The notes beneath the pieces were generated by a model. That model did not search any database, was not told the origin of the DNA, and saw nothing but the letters and a program-made list of their open reading frames with translations. Source: Arthrobotrys musiformis (lineage: Eukaryota; Ascomycota; Orbiliomycetes; Orbiliales; Orbiliaceae). Taken from it: 64,000 nucleotides of DNA. Position numbers and translations under genes: made by a program. Where the stretch lies: contig JAVHJL010000002.1 of the NCBI GenBank assembly GCA_036971715.1, positions 1,954,501-2,018,500 on the forward strand, read 5' to 3'. Below are positions 23,073 through 35,263 of this stretch, one piece after another; within the stretch, counting starts at the first letter, position 1, and each line of letters opens with the position of its first letter.

Positions 23073-23774
23073 ATTCCTTCTAGAAGATTACGATCGATTC
23101 CATATATCCCGCAAAGCAAAGGCTTCTCGGAAATCAAAGCAAGTAAATCTTTGTTAGGGAAGGAGTGTATGTGGCATCAAATCGAGTTGAGTGGTGTATG
23201 AGGTTTTTCCGATCCCAGTCGGTTTCGAAGCCATCATCTCGGTTCCTGGTTTTTTTCCATGGTACATGGTACGATGCACCTGTTGGATCGGAAACCGGAA
23301 TAGCCTCTTTTTCCTGGCCCTACTATCTTTTTTCATTTTCATGGGGAAATATTGTGGGTGAGGTATATTAGGTATTATTGATGGGGAAAGCATGTGTAAC
23401 GACCGGAATAACTTGTGTGGCTGTGCTTTTGATTGAAGGGGGATTTTGATTGAGGTTTTGAAAACATTTACACATGGGGGATGTTTTTTTGGGGATACTT
23501 GAGGAAGATTTTGGATGGTACTGTGCAAGGAGGTTCTGCATTTTCACGTTTCTTTGCTGGGGTCAGTATTTGCCCTCGAGCCTCGAGACTGGGTCATTGT
23601 GTCCTGACGGGGAGATTAACTTGATCGATGTTTTGTTTCTGCGTTGTGTGGGATCCGATGGTTGCACAAGGCTCGGAATGCCGAATCCGTTCCCGGCCCG
23701 TTCAATCTTAATTTTAGGTGCTTCGACACTATGGGATCCCAAAATTCATAGTCTCATAGTCTCGCAGTTCAAAG

Positions 23775-23804
<30 letters not shown>
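23775..23804 (+). repeat. 30-nt poly-A run
   Basis: An uninterrupted run of about 30 A lies in intergenic DNA. I looked for a processed pseudogene upstream of it and recognised none. Target-site duplications were not evident. Confidence 0.85.
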
Positions 23805-23806
<2 letters not shown>

Positions 23807-25617
23807 TCAAGCCGATCCTACCATTTCATAACCATGGACCGGATATTCCTTTCCGTCAGGTTCTGCCTCTACCCTGATTTTGAACTAGGATGAACCTGGA
23901 TGGATATCCTGTTCTGGAGGCCCCGCTTTATTTCGGAGGGTAGCTTGCGAGTGCTAACTTATATTTCCTGGTCATATAACTATATTCTATTGAGTATACC
24001 GGTATATATGTTTAGTGCTAATAGCCTGAGGATCAAGCAATTACGTCCGCCGGGGTATAGGCAATTAATTGGAGTTTTATGAAGGTCATTCAGCTTTATG
24101 TTGCTGCATGTCACTGCACTGGAGCTTGCCTCGCGTAGAGGGTTATGTAGTTTCCGTAGCTAGCACGCTAGGTACCGAGTGTGATATGACTTGCAGAATG
24201 CGCATCGATATCACTTTCCTCCGAAGCAGCCTGGTTCTCATTTCTATCACTCGAAGGAGACAAGTTTTTGAGAGTGATGGGGGGAAAGGTTAAGTTGTGG
24301 AGTTGTATGCAGGTGTTAGATGTCAGGTTTACTATGTATGGGTGCTTTTTATGTATGTCAGTACGTCCATCCATGTGCGCGCGACATTTTTTTCTTCTTT
24401 CTTTCTTTAGGTTTTTGGGAGTATTTTTGGGATGTTGGTAGTTAGAGCTGGGAGCTCTTTTTTAATTCGGTTCTTGAGATGTCCGGCAGCTATACGGAGG
24501 AATTATTTACATGGTGTAGGTGGTTTTAGGGCTCCTTTGGTTTCAAGTGGCTTGTGCGGTTGAGGGTTTCATGATGTGGGCGCGCGGGACTTAAACTTGC
24601 TTGCTGTTAATTTATATAAATATCTTGGAGGCTGCCCCCCAAGGAATCAAAGCTGGTCGGACGAGTTCAACAACTTGACTTTATTTTCAATAGTAATTAC
24701 CAACCGGACATCTCCTATATACACGAGTAGTATCTATATCGTAAGTGAACTCTTTCCCCCATCTTTTTTTTTTTTTTGACAATAATTGCAAGAGGGGGGA
24801 AAAACAAGCGCGGTTTCGATTTTTGATCAAGTGATCACACACACATTCGTGTTAGAATTTAGTTCTGTGGGGAATAGCTCGTAGCTGGCGCTATAATCTA
24901 CCTCCACATCTAATGCAATGTTCGTGTTCCTGAAGTTTCAGAGGTGCCCCCGGGCTGTTGGTCCAATTGGTCTTTTTTTACGACCTTTCATCGATGGGTG
25001 GTTTGGCACCCCTCATCTGCATTTGCATCTTTGGAGGCTGTCTTTTTCCTTTCGAAAATGTGGATCCCGAAGCGAGTTGGAGGGTGGGGATACATATTCA
25101 TACATCATACCCGCTGTATGCTAAAGGAAAACTTTAGTTATTCGAGGGAGGGGGGATGCATGACCTCTTTTGAACCCCCCGCCTGGGATAACCCCATTAC
25201 CATTACGAATCTTTACGCATTCAATTGACGGGTTTTTTTGTTTGTTTATTGGATATGAGGCTAGTATATATAGAGCTAACGTTGATACCAGGTAGCTAGA
25301 GCTCCAGCTGAAGGGAATTTTTTTTGTCGATAAGGAGGGTTTTTCGGTTTACCTGCTCTTTTTTTACAACTTCGTCCGATATTTCGATTGCGTCGTCATA
25401 GATATATTATCTACCCCCGCCGCCTCGGTTTTCTGGTTTTTTGAATCGGGCTTTTGGAAGCGAAGGTTATAAAGATTCGCTAGTACACTGGTGCCACCTA
25501 CGTCTTTTTTTTTCGACGGATTTCAACGAACGGAAAACGATACCCTTGGTTTTTGGCTTGGTTTGGGGGTTTAAGGAATAGAAAGGAGTTTTGGATTTTT
25601 TTATTTTATTTGAGAAA

Positions 25618-27139
25618 ATGGCGGAAGAGAAGCCTTCGGTGCTTATTATTGGGGGTTTGGGTATGTGAACTTTTCCTCTCCTTTTGAGCGCGGGTTTGGA
25701 GCTTGGAGCTATAGCTTGCTTCGGAGCTATGAACCCCGCTTGAGGCACAACCGTAGTTCCCAAATCTGCGACGAAAAATACTCAGAAAACAAAATTATAT
25801 ATTCAAAAAAGAAGATTAAGCGCAAGCAGGCTAATATGTAAAAATTCCAATTTATTTTCAAAATAGGGTACATTGGAAGATGGCTCGCCCACCACATCCA
25901 CACCAACGAACTGGCCTCGGAGATCCGAATCGTGGATAAGGGAATCCCGCCGTTAGCAGGCTTAGCGCCTGAATTCGACGAGGCGTGCAAGAATTTCGTG
26001 CAGGCGGATATGTCGCATCCTGGTACTCCTTCCCTAATTTAAAAATGATTGATAGGGGGACTAATAAGTGTATAGATTCGGTGGGGAGGGTATTCGAACG
26101 CCCCGACGGCTCGAGTTACGATTACGTTTTCAACTGCGCTGGGGAGACGAAATACGGCCAAACGGACGAGACGTACAAACAGCGGAATTTCGACCTACCG
26201 GTTGCGTGTGGTAAAGAAGCGGCGAAGAGGGGGGTGAAGTTATTCGTGGAGTTGAGCGAAGGGAAAGTTTATGGGACCGGGCCTAAGGGGAAGAAGGAGT
26301 CGGATGAACTTAAGCCGTGGTTACTGCTGGCGAAGTATAAATCCGATGCGGAGAGGGAGTTGCAGAAGATTGAAGGGTAGGTCTTTTATGCATATGCATG
26401 CAGTGGAAATTGGGATGTGCGAATGGAGAGGTGCTGATCGGGGATTATAGGTTGAATCTTGTTATTTTGAGACTGGCGAACGCTTACGGGCCTTACTCCT
26501 CGAAGATTATTGCGACGGTCATGTGTAATGCGCGGGTTCATCAGTTTTTGAAGGAGAGATTGGAGCTACTGTGGACGAAGGATTTGAGGGTTAATACGGT
26601 TCACGTGTCGGATGTGAGCAGGGCCATATGGCATGCCGCGGATTGGTACATCAAGGGCAAGGAGGGCTGGCAGGCGGAATGGGGGTCAGCGCCCATTTTT
26701 AATATTGTCGACGACGGAGATACCAGTAAGATCTTCCCCCACCCCACTAAACCTCTGGTGGATACCCAGTCCAATCTAACTTATTACACGTACAGGCCAA
26801 GGCACAGTCGCAGAAATCGTCGAGCAAGTATTTGACATCAAAACGAGTTTTATGGGGACCCTAGTCTCCCAACTTGCGAAACTAAACCTAGACGAGGCCG
26901 TCGACGAGGCGAACGAGACTGTTTTACAACCCTGGAGTGATTTGCTCGAAGAAGCTGGGATCAAGAATAGTCCCATATCACCCTTCATCGAGCGAGAGCA
27001 GCTCCAAGACGCGGATTTATCGTTGGATGGGACCAGGTTCAAGACCGTAACGGGGTTCGAATACGAAGTTCCTCACATCTCAACCGAAAAAGTGGAGGAG
27101 ATGCTAGCAAGCTATAAAAAGATGAATTGGTGGCCGTGA
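25618..27139 (+). CDS. NAD-dependent epimerase/dehydratase-type extended SDR
   Basis: Five exons, 25618-25660, 25867-26022, 26076-26376, 26451-26725 and 26796-27139, close in phase to 372 aa. The Rossmann glycine motif is split by intron 1 and reads IIGGLGYIG (residues 10-18), with an acidic strand-2 end (RIVDKG) typical of NAD binding. Further family landmarks are YVFNCAGETKYGQTD, LRLANAYGPYSS and VNTVHVSDVSRAIWHAADWY, the last like the extended-SDR C-terminal half. A standard YxxxK catalytic pair is not obvious where expected: the segment reads PWLLLAKYKSDAE. Nucleotide-sugar or another small molecule could be the substrate; nothing in the neighbourhood decides. The gene is convergent with the lipocalin-like gene. 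Confidence 0.88.
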
Positions 27140-27958
27140 AAATATATTTTAAACCGGGGTGGGTTTCCGACCTTGTCCAAAAAACGTAATGCGGCATGCA
27201 TATACTAGGGGTGTTATTTTGACGCAATTCACCTTTTACTTATCTACGCCCGGGATAAACATGAAACTGTCTTTGGGAAGGGGTGGGTTTTTCCGGAATT
27301 ATATATGGGGTGGATCGAATCGGCCTTTCGGGGGGGATTTAATTACAATTATCTTTGTTGCAGTTTGTGAAATCGAATTTCGGCTTCATATGAGGTTATA
27401 GACACATGTGATTTTGCCCCACTTGCCATGCCATGCCATGCATGTTTTATGTTTTACTTGGATCCTTTTTTTTGGTCATTTTCACTTTGTTTTGGCGTTG
27501 CTTCGTATTTTTTGTCGTATTAGCGGATATATAGGTTTTTTACTTCCTTCGATTTATTGGTTTTGAGAGTGCCTAGGTAGCTATATGGGTCTGTGCGATG
27601 TCGATTGCAGGATATCCCCGTAGACACATGGGAAGCGGCTTATAAGCATACTATATTCGTGCTGCGAATGAGGGTATATACTGGCACTCTGGAGGCGATA
27701 ACACCCCCCTGTCATCAAAATATCAGGTTTATAGACTGATGCTTAGGTAACTGTTTTCACGTCTAACTTTGCGGATATAGATATAGGTTTGATATAGATA
27801 TCAGAACCATGCTCGGCATGACTCGACATTTCCCATTCACTTGTATGTATATAGAAAAAAAGAAATAAAAGTAGGTATCCTAAAACTAACTAGTACTATA
27901 CAAGCAAACCCAATATACTCGAACTCCAACCCTCCGTCCTAATTAATTAAGAATGTGT
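27140..27958. other. Convergent 3' intergenic region
   Basis: These 819 bp between two convergent genes hold no supported ORF. They include a short CATGC repeat at 27428-27444 and AT-rich 3' flanks. Confidence 0.55.
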
Positions 27959-28748
27959 CTAAGCGATTGGGGAGTAGTCGTAGCAAGTGTGGCAGTATTC
28001 GGTGCCCTTCTTGTGCTCGAGTCTGATTCGGCGGAAGTAGCGTCTTTGCTTCTCGCCCTTGACGTCGACATCTTGGAAGCCCCAGATCTGTGCATTTTTA
28101 ATGTTAGCTAGTTGCTTCTTCTTCTCCACTGGAATATTGGGTTTGGGTTATGAACTAACCTGAGTGGCCTTCCACTTGTTGGCCTCGCTCTCGCTGGTGA
28201 CTTCGATGACATCCTCTCCGAACCATCCCTCCTTCAAAACCTCGTCTTCGATATCGCTGACCTTGATCATCTTGGCCTTGGAGTTGATTTGTCCCCAGAC
28301 CTTGTGGTTGAGGGGGTAGGACTTGTCGTCGAGGTGGACGGTCTCGTTGGTGGTGAGGAAACCGGCGGCGACGCTGTCGACCTGGACGGTTTCTGCGGTC
28401 TGAGTGATGGTGATGGTGACGGGGACGCGGCCGAGGGTTTTGCGAGTGAGCCAGCCGACGTTTTGCTATTTTATGAGGTTAGATATGATCTTATATTTAT
28501 GGATCTGTGTGTAGACTTTGAGTCTTGTGTGTAGGATACTTACGTATGAGAGGACTGCGTCGGTGTCACCGGAGAGTTCGCGGTTCTATAAAAATAGATA
28601 CGATATGTTAATAAACCTTTTCTATCAATCCGGTTTTATATACCCCAATGTATGAAGTTCAAGGGAATCAGGATGTGGAGATATTGAGACTGACCATGAC
28701 ATAGCAGCCGGTCATATCGGCACCGGTCTTGTCAACTGGAGCGGCCAT
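27959..28748 (-). CDS. Small lipocalin/calycin-like fungal protein with C-terminal CxxC
   Basis: Four exons, 28748-28695, 28585-28544, 28465-28160 and 28087-27959, each a multiple of three, give 176 aa. The pattern NRELSGDTDAVLSY then QNVGWLTRKTL, followed by beta-strand-like TVQVDSVAAGF and a Trp-containing WKATQIWGF, is the layout I know from a widespread ascomycete family. Its proteins are 150-190 aa with a predicted calycin (lipocalin/fatty-acid-binding-like) barrel. There is no signal peptide, so it should be cytosolic and could carry a hydrophobic ligand. Unusually the C-terminus reads CHTCYDYSPIA, a CxxC at residues 166-169. Exon 1 and 2 are very small. Family recognition is from memory and moderate; exon structure is strong. 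Confidence 0.75.
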
Positions 28749-31545
28749 ATTGATAGATTAAAGTTATATATATACGAAAAGAGAATTGAAGTTTAAGTTG
28801 GAGTTTTCAAGATTGATATTGAGATTAGTATTTGCTATTTGATACTGGGTCCGACGAGTTTATTTTAAGTGACCATGAACGAGGAGGGACATCGAGCATA
28901 TATATACTTCAAGGACAGATACTGCAAATAGATATTCTTCCCTTGCTTTCCCCCCCAGAACACGGCAAGTTAGAGAAGGCCATGGGATCCCTTCGACTTC
29001 AAAGCACATGCCATTTTCAGGACAAAAAACCCATCGGCTGGTTAAAATCCCGTGTCGCCTTTTTCTCTTAGAGAGGGAGACAAGGTAATGTAAGACCGCA
29101 GAAAATGCAGGTCTAAGACAACGCAATTCGTTTAGATTCCCTTGATTGTCTTGTTAGCTTGGAAAAGTCAGAAAAGTTACCGAGATACAAACACCGGCGG
29201 AGGAGAGCTAAGCCAATTCCAAGCATTTCATGTGAAGGCATGGCCCCCGGTTCTGGAGCTTGGGGTCATCAAAGGACGTCAATATGTAGTAAATCGCGGG
29301 GAATCTGGGTGGAGAAGGGGGCCAATAGCAAATTTACTGTTATGGTTATGGTTGATGTTTAAGCTGGGACGGGAAGGTCGACGGACGGGCGAAATGCCTA
29401 TTTCGAGGCTGAGCTGTGGGGACTTCGAAGGGGAAATGCGGCCCTCGGCAGAATTCTAGAAGTCTCGTTCTTTGCCTCTGCTTTTTTTTTTTTTTTTTGG
29501 GATGGTCATGTTGCCTGACTTACCCCAGATTTCGTTGATGTAAGGAAGGACCGCCTGCAGGTGAATCAGGGACGGAGACGGATGTATGTAGCCTCGTTGA
29601 TATGTGGATGATACATACATACCGTACCTACATATGTACTCACATGGGGGTGGGGGATGGGAATGGCGAGAAGATGTGGACATCTGGGTTGGATTTCACT
29701 CTTTTAAAACATTCCATTCACCTCTTTTGCAGGTTTCAAGTCGACATTATCGAACGGGACCTGTGGCGGATTTTATATTGATCCCTTTGGAGAGACATCG
29801 GGACCTAATTCGTGCTAACCTCTCGAATTCATGCATCTGCAGCCCTCACGCTTCAATACATCCGTATGGTTCCATCGATCCGTACATAAACAACTAGGGC
29901 TGGTTTCAGTAGTTTCAGTCCCATGGAGTTTGCCGAATGTAAGCCGTTCTAACCTCTTCGAAGCTTCCTAGACATCGAAAGATCATTCATTCATTCCATC
30001 TCGAGCGGGAAAGACTTAGCTAACCTTGACCAAATTATCCAATCACTTAGCAAACGGATTCGCTAGGCTGCTGGCGGGAGCTCGTAGCTATAGATCCGCA
30101 GACTAGACACCTGACCCGAAAGCATGTTACGTACTTACTTTTCTGGCGAGTACGTACGATGCTACATGTCCGAACTGTATTTTATGGGCATGGCATGGCA
30201 TCGCCAGAGCAAAATCGAGAAGCTGCACCCGGCTTATCTCCGATGTGGGTCCCGTGTATGCAAACCGCCTGGAGGAGAAAAAACGTCCCCACCGGCCATG
30301 CACCAGCGCACTACATACGACTAGCTACTGCTGCCACCGGCCTGCGTATCGACGATATAAAAAGAAAGAGATACTTACACTAGCTCGCTCCAATGCGCGC
30401 AAGTGGAAGTCCGTGGCAGCTGAAGGCCTGCCTCCGACAAACTAAACTCAATTGTGTAGCGTGGCGACATGTGTGTACCATGCTCCATCCCTTCGATTTC
30501 CGAATTCTGTCGCGCCTCCTCGTGTAAAGTGCAGGCAAGGAATGTTTAGATGCATGAGCTGAGCATGAAAACCATACATACACGGTAGCTCCTCGCTGGT
30601 CTGGCTGCTAGCTGGCTGCTAGGAACTAGCTGCATCCTGTGTCACGCCCGCAGATGCAACGCCTTCCATTTGATCTTGACCCGAATATCGGAAGTTTAGA
30701 CGAGAGGCAAATCTGCTGGGTGGTTCAGCTATACCCAGGCTGTCACATTACTCTGGAATGCGGCCAATTGCAGCGACGGTTCGGGGTCTCTTGAGATGTA
30801 TAAAAGCCACGTTCCTGCTGCAGCACACCCACATTGCAAGGATTGGCCAGGGAAACCTTATCGATACTCGCCTTCTTCCATACAGGTCGAATCGGATCCT
30901 CCACTGCAGCCTGCTCACCACACACAGGTGCAGGTGGACAGCCATTAGCTAGCTCCAAAAGAAACCTGGGAAAAGAAAAATTCTGAGGAGGCTGCTTCGT
31001 TAGCTTGCTCGACTTGTCTATAAACTGCCTGCGACTCTTTAAAGTGTCCGGTATCCAATCGGGAGCTCCAAAGAAAAACAAGCCCCTCGGAAATCCGCAG
31101 CCTGCGACGACGGTCTTCCCTCCACTGCAACCCACACACACACCACACGTAGACCCATTCCCATTCCTCGAAGTCCACGCCGCCGCTGCAGGAGCCTTTT
31201 TTCGCTATCACCATCACTAATTGGGCAAGGTATCCGACGCACACGCCTGAGTCAGTCCGCAACGTGGAAGCGGGCTAGTAGACGGATTACAAATTCGGGA
31301 TTCTGCGGTTCTATAAATTATACCGTCTTCGCCAGTCAATTGAGTTTTTTTTTTTTAGGAAGAGAAGATCACCAGGACACATCCAACGGCTGGGAACCAA
31401 CTTCAACCTCATCCCCAACACACAGCGGCTGCTCGTTTGACATACCGCAACAGGACATATCCCAACATACCCCACACAACGTCAGGCCTCGCCCGCCGTA
31501 TATCTTCGTTTTAATTGATATTTATTTATCACTGTTATAATAATA
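28749..31545. other. Divergent intergenic region, 2.8 kb
   Basis: This lies between the lipocalin-like gene and the aminotransferase gene. No gene is supported. Open frames (for example 30743-31141, -) lack a family match. A TATATATA run at 28764-28772 sits just upstream of the minus-strand gene. A TATAAATTATA at 31312-31322 lies about 230 bp upstream of the aminotransferase start and may be its TATA box. Confidence 0.5.
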
Positions 31546-33845
31546 ATGCCTCCACCAGCTGCCGTTAATATTGATGTCGGCGCCCAGGGCGTGGACGACA
31601 ACTCGCCCACTACAACTCCAGCCTATCTTACCGTTCTGGGAGTGGACGAATTGAGAGCGAACTCTGTGTTTTCTGGTGGGATTGCGGCACTAGGACTGAG
31701 CGATGCCTTCAAAAGCAAGACCGTATGTTGTGCATGCATGGCTATATTTCAACTGCTGCAGGGATTAAATTCTAATACTTTCGTTCTTTAGAATACTAGG
31801 AAGCCATTGTCCAAGGACTTCACTTGTAAGGCCCTGCGAAGGAAGGAGACCCCGGCATAAGTCTTCGGAAAAAAGCTGCCTGACGGAATTCGTGTTTTTG
31901 GCTAATCATGTGTATAGATCGGTTGACATTGGAAAGCAAGTCCCGGCAGGTTGGTGCTACTTGCGTATCGTATCAGCGGTGGAACTGTGACTAATGTTGT
32001 GCTACAGCCATCGCCGTTGAAGCAAGCTGCTCAGTATCTTTCGAGAGAAGGTAAAAAACTAAAGCTCGAATTTCCATCCGAAAATAAAAAGGGGAGAAAA
32101 ACGGAAACCTGACGTTATGTGCTTTTTCTGTGCAATAGGAATGATATCTCTCGGAGGCGGTCTTCCGTCAAGCGCATACTTCCCCTTCGACAACGTTAGC
32201 GTTGGAGTTCCCGGTGATAATCTCTTCTCGGAAAAGGATATCCACGAATATGCACAGAAGGTTACTATCGGAATGCACGATATGAAGGAAGGGAAATCGG
32301 CGTACGGTATGGAAATATCCTTTTGTTTCGGACATGGGACGAAAACCGATACTGACAGTTACCGTCTCATCTTAGACCTCTCTGTAGCACTGAACTATGG
32401 CCAAGGTTCTGGATCCCCGCAGATGGTCAGATGGGTGACCGAGCATACTGAGGTGTGTAGCCTTTTGCGCCATGTACTACAGTAGTACAGCAATTTCTAT
32501 ATCACATTTTTCTTCTCCCCTTTCAAGGTGGCGAAAAAATGATTCCAAAATAAGAAGGTTTCTGGCTAACGATTTTGTGCCCGAAATTTCGTCCGGGTAG
32601 ATTGTACACAATCCTCCATACCAGGATTGGGCAGCCGTGATGACAGTCGGAAGCACATCGGCGTTCGAAATGTGCCTTCGCTCGTTTTGCAACCGGGGGG
32701 ATTATTTCATTGCCGACGAATATGCCTTCTGCAGTGCGATCGAAGCAGGGAGAGGGCTGGGGATTGAGGCTGTGGGGATCCATATGGATTCCGAGGGTAT
32801 GATTCCGAGTCATTTAGATGAGGTTCTGAGCAAGTGGGACGAAAAGGAGAGGAAGGCGCCGAAGCCGTTTTTGATCTACCTTGTTCCGTAAGTTCCCTCG
32901 TTCCGAAGTATTTTCCGAGGAGATTTTTACGAAAGGAGCTATGCTGACGGGGTTGTTTTTCTGGTGTAACAGAACGGGACAAAACCCAACGGGTTCGACA
33001 CAAGGTACCCAAAGAAGACAAGAGATATACGCAATAGCGCAGAAGCACGACTTGATCATTATCGAAGACGAGCCGTACTACTTTTTACAAATGGACAAGT
33101 ACGTCCAGGGGGGCAGTCAGAGCAACGGCAGCTCGGTAACGCCCGGGAGCCACGATGAGTTCCTCAAGAGCCTGACACCGTCGTACCTTTCCATGGATAT
33201 CGAAGGACGTGTTATCAGACTGGATTCCTTCTCCAAAGTTATCGCCCCTGGATCCCGATGCGGCTGGTTGACCACCTCGTCTAAGATCTGTGAGAGGTTG
33301 ATGAGACATAATGAGGTTACAGTACAAGCCCCCAGCGGGTTTTCGCAGGCGATATTGTTCAAGTTACTCGATGAGCATTGGGGTCATGGAAAATACCTCG
33401 ATTGGTTGGTACATATTAGAAAGGAGTATTCCACAAGGAGGAATATAATGCTCGAGGCTTGCGAGAAGTATATTCCGAGGGAGGTGGCGACGTGGACACC
33501 ACCCGCCGCGGGCATGTTTTTGTGGTTTAAGATCGATAGCGAGAAACATCCTGCGTATGGGAAGAAGACACCGAGGGAGATTGAGCATGAGATTTTCGAA
33601 GCTGTGGTTGATCAGAAGACTTTATTGGCGAAGGGAAGTTGGTTCTTTGCTGGGCCTGAGGGGACTGATCCGGGTGTTTATTTGAGGGCGACGTTTGCTG
33701 CTGCTGAGGTGAGTTTAGCTTTTGTTGTCCTACGGAGAGGTTTGAGATAGCTAACAATATTCAATAGGAGAGCGCTATGGTTGAGGGTATCAGGCGGTTT
33801 GCTAATGCTTTAAGGGTGACGTTTGGGCTTCCGGCGCAGGCATAG
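31546..33845 (+). CDS. ARO8: PLP-dependent aromatic amino acid / 2-aminoadipate aminotransferase (ARO8 type)
   Basis: Nine exons, 31546-31722, 31792-31825, 31918-31949, 32008-32050, 32139-32306, 32376-32452, 32601-32887, 32973-33708 and 33768-33845, close in phase to 543 aa. Class I fold-type landmarks are present: ISLGGGLPSSAYFPF near the N-terminus, the YGQGSGSP loop, and NPPYQDWAAVMTVGSTSAF. Also present are TGQNPTGSTQ, EDEPYYFLQM (Asp305, Tyr308 contacts to PLP) and the Schiff-base lysine in RLDSFSKVIAPGSRCGW (about Lys361). The family transfers amino groups from Phe/Tyr/Trp and 2-aminoadipate to 2-oxoglutarate, so it serves aromatic and lysine metabolism. Two exons of 32-34 nt are unusually small. 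Whether it corresponds to yeast Aro8 or Aro9 cannot be told by eye. Confidence 0.93.
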
Positions 33846-34078
33846 GCTTAGGATACCCCATCATGTAGAAACTCTAGAGCGTGTGTGCGTGGCAGCGCAT
33901 GCGAATTGTATCAATAGTTCCCTTTGTCGGTCTTTTATTACAGTCTTGAACCTCCTGTGAAATGGTTTTGGGACGTTTACTCTATAAAAATACAACTTCT
34001 TTAATATTATCGTACAGCAATTCGTGGGTATCGTTCAATCTAGACGCTTATATATGAGGGGTATCAAATGACAATATC

Positions 34079-35263
34079 TCAAACACCAGCCGGGATTCCA
34101 TTTCCAGCGGCATCATCGCCAAAGCTTTCGAGGCCTCTGCCGACGTGTAATGCGGTACTAGCTTCAACTCGTAACCGTTCGTATTTTTCTGAGGTTTCTT
34201 TCAGGAGAGCTTGTAGCTCCTTCTCTCGTTGCTCTATCATTTCCTTTTCGGAAAGTAGTTCTTCCACCCTCTTTGACTTTTCTTCCATCTGTTCATTCAT
34301 TCCAGCCAGGATGCCCTTCAGGTTCGCCAAAGCTTCTTGGAAGTCGGGGAGTGGTGTGATTACTGCCGGTGGTTTTCGCAGTTTTTCTTCGATGCTCTCG
34401 CGGTTTGAACCATACCCTCCCGTGCGGAGTCTATTCTCCTCCCACTCCCCGTTTTCTTCATCATTACTGTCTTCTTCGTCGGATGGTCGTTCGACCATAT
34501 CTATCGCCTCTTTTATGTCCTCCCGCCTTCTACGCTCTTTCTCCCGTTCGGCGCGTTTGCCTAGTGCTAATCCTCCATCTTCGACGAATGTTTCTAGATC
34601 CTCGTCGTCATCTTGGGGTTTTAGACGTCCGCCTTTGGAGGAGGAGGAGAGGGAGATGTAGTCTGCGTTTTGGGCGAGAAGGGCGCGACGGGCTTTTAGG
34701 GCTTTTATAGTGGTTGAGTCCGGGATCGAGAGGTCCTTCGCTGCTTGTGCAGCCGAGGCGCGTTCGGCGGCGAATTTACCGCTGACGTTGAGGGGGTCCT
34801 CTGGGGCGTCGGGCATGGGCGTGTCTGCATCGTTTTTGTGGAGTGGGGTGGTTGGGGTTGAGCCTTTGAGTTCTGCTAGGGCTTCTTTGGAGTAGGTCGG
34901 TCGCGAGGTTAGGGTTAGTTGGGAGAAGGAGTTTGAAGGGAGGGTAGAGGGTTTTAAGGCTGCGCGGGGTTTTTCTTTTGATGTTGATGGGTTTGTGGAA
35001 TCGGTGATTTGGCGGGATAGGGAGGATTTTTTGATAACGAGGGGTTTGGAGGTGGAGTCGGTTTGTTCGTCGAGATGGGGGTCTTCGAGGGAGATCAGTG
35101 GGCGGGATATGTTCTTTCGGGGTTTCGCTGATGCGGATTTCCGTTTGAAGATGGGTGTTTCTTCGGGGAGGTCTGATGTTGTAGATGGTTTGGGTTCGTC
35201 GTCGTCGTCGAAGGAGATTATGCGCGCTTTGGGCTTGCGGGAGGCGAAGTTTGCGGACTTCAT
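34079..35263 (-). CDS. NTR2: Nineteen complex-related protein 2 (NTR2)
   Basis: A single exon gives 394 aa. NTR2 works with Ntr1 and helicase Prp43 in disassembly of spent spliceosomes. The sequence starts MKSANFASRKPKARIISFDDD, typical of the family, with a long Ser/Thr/Lys-rich disordered part. The NTR2 core follows from about residue 195: ISLSSSSKGGRLKPQDDDED, then ETFVEDGGLALGKRAEREKE. The C-terminal ~100 residues form a Glu/Lys/Leu coiled coil before LGRGLESFGDDAA. The gene is convergent with the aminotransferase gene, with about 230 bp between stops. Confidence 0.88.
   Translation of the reverse strand: MKSANFASRKPKARIISFDDDDEPKPSTTSDLPEETPIFKRKSASAKPRKNISRPLISLEDPHLDEQTDSTSKPLVIKKSSLSRQITDSTNPSTSKEKPRAALKPSTLPSNSFSQLTLTSRPTYSKEALAELKGSTPTTPLHKNDADTPMPDAPEDPLNVSGKFAAERASAAQAAKDLSIPDSTTIKALKARRALLAQNADYISLSSSSKGGRLKPQDDDEDLETFVEDGGLALGKRAEREKERRRREDIKEAIDMVERPSDEEDSNDEENGEWEENRLRTGGYGSNRESIEEKLRKPPAVITPLPDFQEALANLKGILAGMNEQMEEKSKRVEELLSEKEMIEQREKELQALLKETSEKYERLRVEASTALHVGRGLESFGDDAAGNGIPAGV

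Larger units (their letters stand above)
22439..25617. other. Intergenic, 3.2 kb
   Basis: No gene is supported. The longest frame (23474-23893, +) runs into a poly-A tract translated as poly-Lys and has no homologous look. The stretch contains a 16-nt G run and a 30-nt A run, and many T-rich patches near 25300-25600 just upstream of the next gene. Confidence 0.55.

Noticed and set aside
23600..23804. Processed pseudogene ending in the 30-nt A run
   Set aside because: The upstream sequence encodes nothing recognisable and no target-site duplication was seen, so a simple A-tract is more likely.
34068..34661. 197-codon plus frame opposite NTR2
   Set aside because: It is a Ser/Phe-rich antisense shadow of the NTR2 coiled-coil codons.
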